Of a stretch of 25,484 bases of DNA, positions 24,853 to 25,484 are shown in pieces. The stretch spans positions 1 to 25,484 of the forward strand of contig JAEWJB010000023.1 of NCBI GenBank assembly GCA_023386795.1. The letters are read 5' to 3'. How positions within the stretch are numbered: position 1 is the first letter of the stretch; the number at the start of each line of letters is the position of its first letter. Both the position numbers and the translations under genes were made by a program. The notes under the pieces were generated by a model. The model made no database searches and was not told the DNA's origin. It saw only the letters and a list, made by a program, of their open reading frames with translations. This stretch comes from Pseudomonadota bacterium (GTDB taxonomy: Bacteria; Pseudomonadota; Gammaproteobacteria; Xanthomonadales; Xanthomonadaceae).

Positions 24853-25065
24853 CTAGAGCAGTTGGGCGGCCTTGAGAATGCCCAATTCCTGGGCGAGCAG
24901 CGCCAGTTCGTTGGCCGCCTGCGCCTTCGCCTCCCGGCCGACGACCGCAGCATCCAGCAGCCGCTGGTAGGCATTCCAGAAATCCGGACCGCTTCCGTAC
25001 TTGCGGAAATTCGCGGCGAGCAGCATTCGGCTCTCCACGGCATGGGGAAACACAGCCTGGCTCAT
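24853..25065 (-). CDS. Small protein of unknown function (70 aa)
   Basis: The 70-residue product, starting MSQAVFPHAVESRMLLAANF, is probably all helical, with a hydrophilic start and an Ala/Leu-rich second half ending LGILKAAQLL. There is no signal peptide, membrane segment or Cys. AAGGAGG lies 8 nt before ATG 25065, one of the best ribosome sites in the window, so I think it is expressed. I do not recognise the family. It lies between tRNA-His and the tRNA-Arg remnant, near an element end, and may be a core gene or cargo. Confidence 0.65.
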   Translation of the reverse strand: MSQAVFPHAVESRMLLAANFRKYGSGPDFWNAYQRLLDAAVVGREAKAQAANELALLAQELGILKAAQLL

Positions 25066-25182
25066 CGCACCTGCCTCCTTGCCCCTGTACGTGCCAGTAG
25101 GCCGCAGGTCAATGACCGCCTCGTGACCGGCAAGGCACAACGAGCGCGCTTCTCAGCGAACTGAGCCAAGACGATGAACTTA
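25066..25182. other. Gap between small gene and tRNA-Arg remnant
   Basis: I see no gene here. The minus strand has TTGACC and TACAGG 17 bp apart (25112-25084), but the start this implies would fall inside the Shine-Dalgarno of the small gene, so I do not call it a promoter. Confidence 0.4.
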
Positions 25183-25230
25183 TGGCGCGCCCGACAGGAC
25201 TCGAACCTGTAACCGCCGGCTTAGAAGTCA
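25183..25230 (-). other. tRNA-Arg (TCT) 3'-half remnant, probable att site
   Basis: On the minus strand the sequence from the anticodon loop onwards is tRNA-like: loop CTTCTAA (anticodon TCT), GCCGG stem strand, variable loop, T-arm ACAGG-TTCGAGT-CCTGT, acceptor strand CGGGCGC, G and CCA. The 5' side does not fit: the strand facing GCCGG reads CCTGA with two mismatches, there is no D-arm and no GCGCCCG acceptor partner in the preceding 80 nt. Tyrosine integrases commonly use the 3' half of a tRNA as att core, so this looks like the duplicated copy at the far end of an integrated element. Confidence 0.72.
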
Positions 25231-25484
25231 GGGCTACTCAGCCGTCCAATCAATGACTTAAGCGCTCTGAAATTACGGACGGGGCTCTGCTATGTGGTTG
25301 ATCCGCCGTACGCAAGCGCCAAATTTTATGGACAGCCGCAAGTGCTGGCCGAGCAGGGCCACGCAGACCCGGCGCTGGCAAAGCTCAAGCGCTCGGAGCT
25401 GGCAGGCCGCGCGGAAAGCCTACTGGCTGACTCCGGCTGGTTGGCCATCCAGCGCAGCGGGGCGGCGCCCCCCCCCCCCGGCCG
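25225..25484 (+). CDS. Coding fragment, mobile-element-like (ParB-type tail?), cut by window
   Basis: A plus-strand frame is open from 25225 (after a stop at 25222) to the window end. It contains YVVDPPYASAKFYGQPQ, then HADPALAKLKRSELAG and ESLLADSGWL. DPPY is the catalytic motif of N6-adenine/N4-cytosine DNA methyltransferases, whereas the A-L-A-K-L-K-R-x-E-L-A...LLA-x-x-GWL pattern recalls the C terminus of ParB-type proteins of integrative and conjugative elements. Whether this is one protein, a fusion or a decayed junction cannot be told. No convincing start codon is seen. The last bases, twelve C in a row, may be a sequencing or assembly error at a contig end, so the final residues (poly-Pro) are not trustworthy. 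Confidence 0.4.

Noticed and set aside
25084..25112. Sigma-70 promoter (TTGACC, 17 bp, TACAGG) for the small gene
   Set aside because: The implied start would fall within the AAGGAGG ribosome site of the gene, which makes it non-functional as drawn.
25183..25260. A complete tRNA-Arg gene
   Set aside because: No GCGCCCG acceptor or D-arm exists on the 5' side and the anticodon stem has mismatches, so only the 3' half is present.

Overview
The window is a GC-rich (roughly two-thirds G+C by eye) chromosomal stretch from a gammaproteobacterium, most likely family Xanthomonadaceae/Lysobacteraceae (Lysobacter, Luteimonas, Pseudoxanthomonas or Thermomonas relatives). The evidence is gene order: tig-clpP-clpX-lon-hupB-tRNA(Val, Asp, Asp)-ppiD next to fabI; mltD-gloB / methyltransferase-rnhA-dnaQ (the same block as E. 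coli mltD-gloB-yafS-rnhA-dnaQ); a KdkA-type KDO kinase divergent from a heptosyltransferase-like protein; and a Lon protease with a Lys/Ala-rich insertion. No species call is possible from sequence reading alone.

Layout. 1-1875 (minus): N-terminal 625 codons of a classical autotransporter, with signal peptide, 20-residue repeat passenger and a (Val-Pro-Pro-Thr)n linker; its beta-barrel lies beyond the left edge. About 2085-2303 (plus): SRP 4.5S RNA (ffs) preceded by a promoter-like box and two hairpins. 2335-3792 (minus): an orphan polytopic membrane protein that resembles GT-C glycosyltransferases. 3968-7667 (minus): a tightly packed operon kdkA - metallo-beta-lactamase-fold hydrolase - moaA - moaC - moaD - moaE, joining lipid A/KDO phosphorylation to molybdopterin synthesis. 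7689-9160: GT9 glycosyltransferase and a convergent DUF6165-like protein. 9265-9355: tRNA-Ser(CGA). 9528-10232: PP2C-type phosphatase. 10248-14137: dnaQ, rnhA and a degenerate methyltransferase on minus, gloB and mltD on plus. 14223-15017: fabI. 15133-24193 (minus): the protein-quality-control block ppiD, three tRNAs, hupB, lon, clpX, clpP and tig. 24328-24735: tRNA-Leu(TAG), tRNA-Lys(CTT) and tRNA-His(GTG), then a 70-residue unrecognised protein.

The right end differs. At 25183-25230 there is only the 3' half of a tRNA-Arg(TCT): CCA end, acceptor strand, T-arm and anticodon loop match a tRNA, but the 5' half is absent. Beyond it lies coding-like sequence with a DPPY motif and a tail resembling plasmid/ICE ParB-type proteins, then 12 consecutive C residues at the edge. 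The simplest reading is an attachment site with the end of an integrated element to the right, cut off by the window (possibly a contig end).

Most of the window is conserved housekeeping DNA. The signals I find most worth following are the tRNA-Arg att scar, a heat-shock-like promoter embedded in the terminator between clpX and lon, the hupB-tRNA mixed transcript, and the structured stretch upstream of ffs. I found no CRISPR array, insertion sequence, or clear new defence or biosynthetic system.
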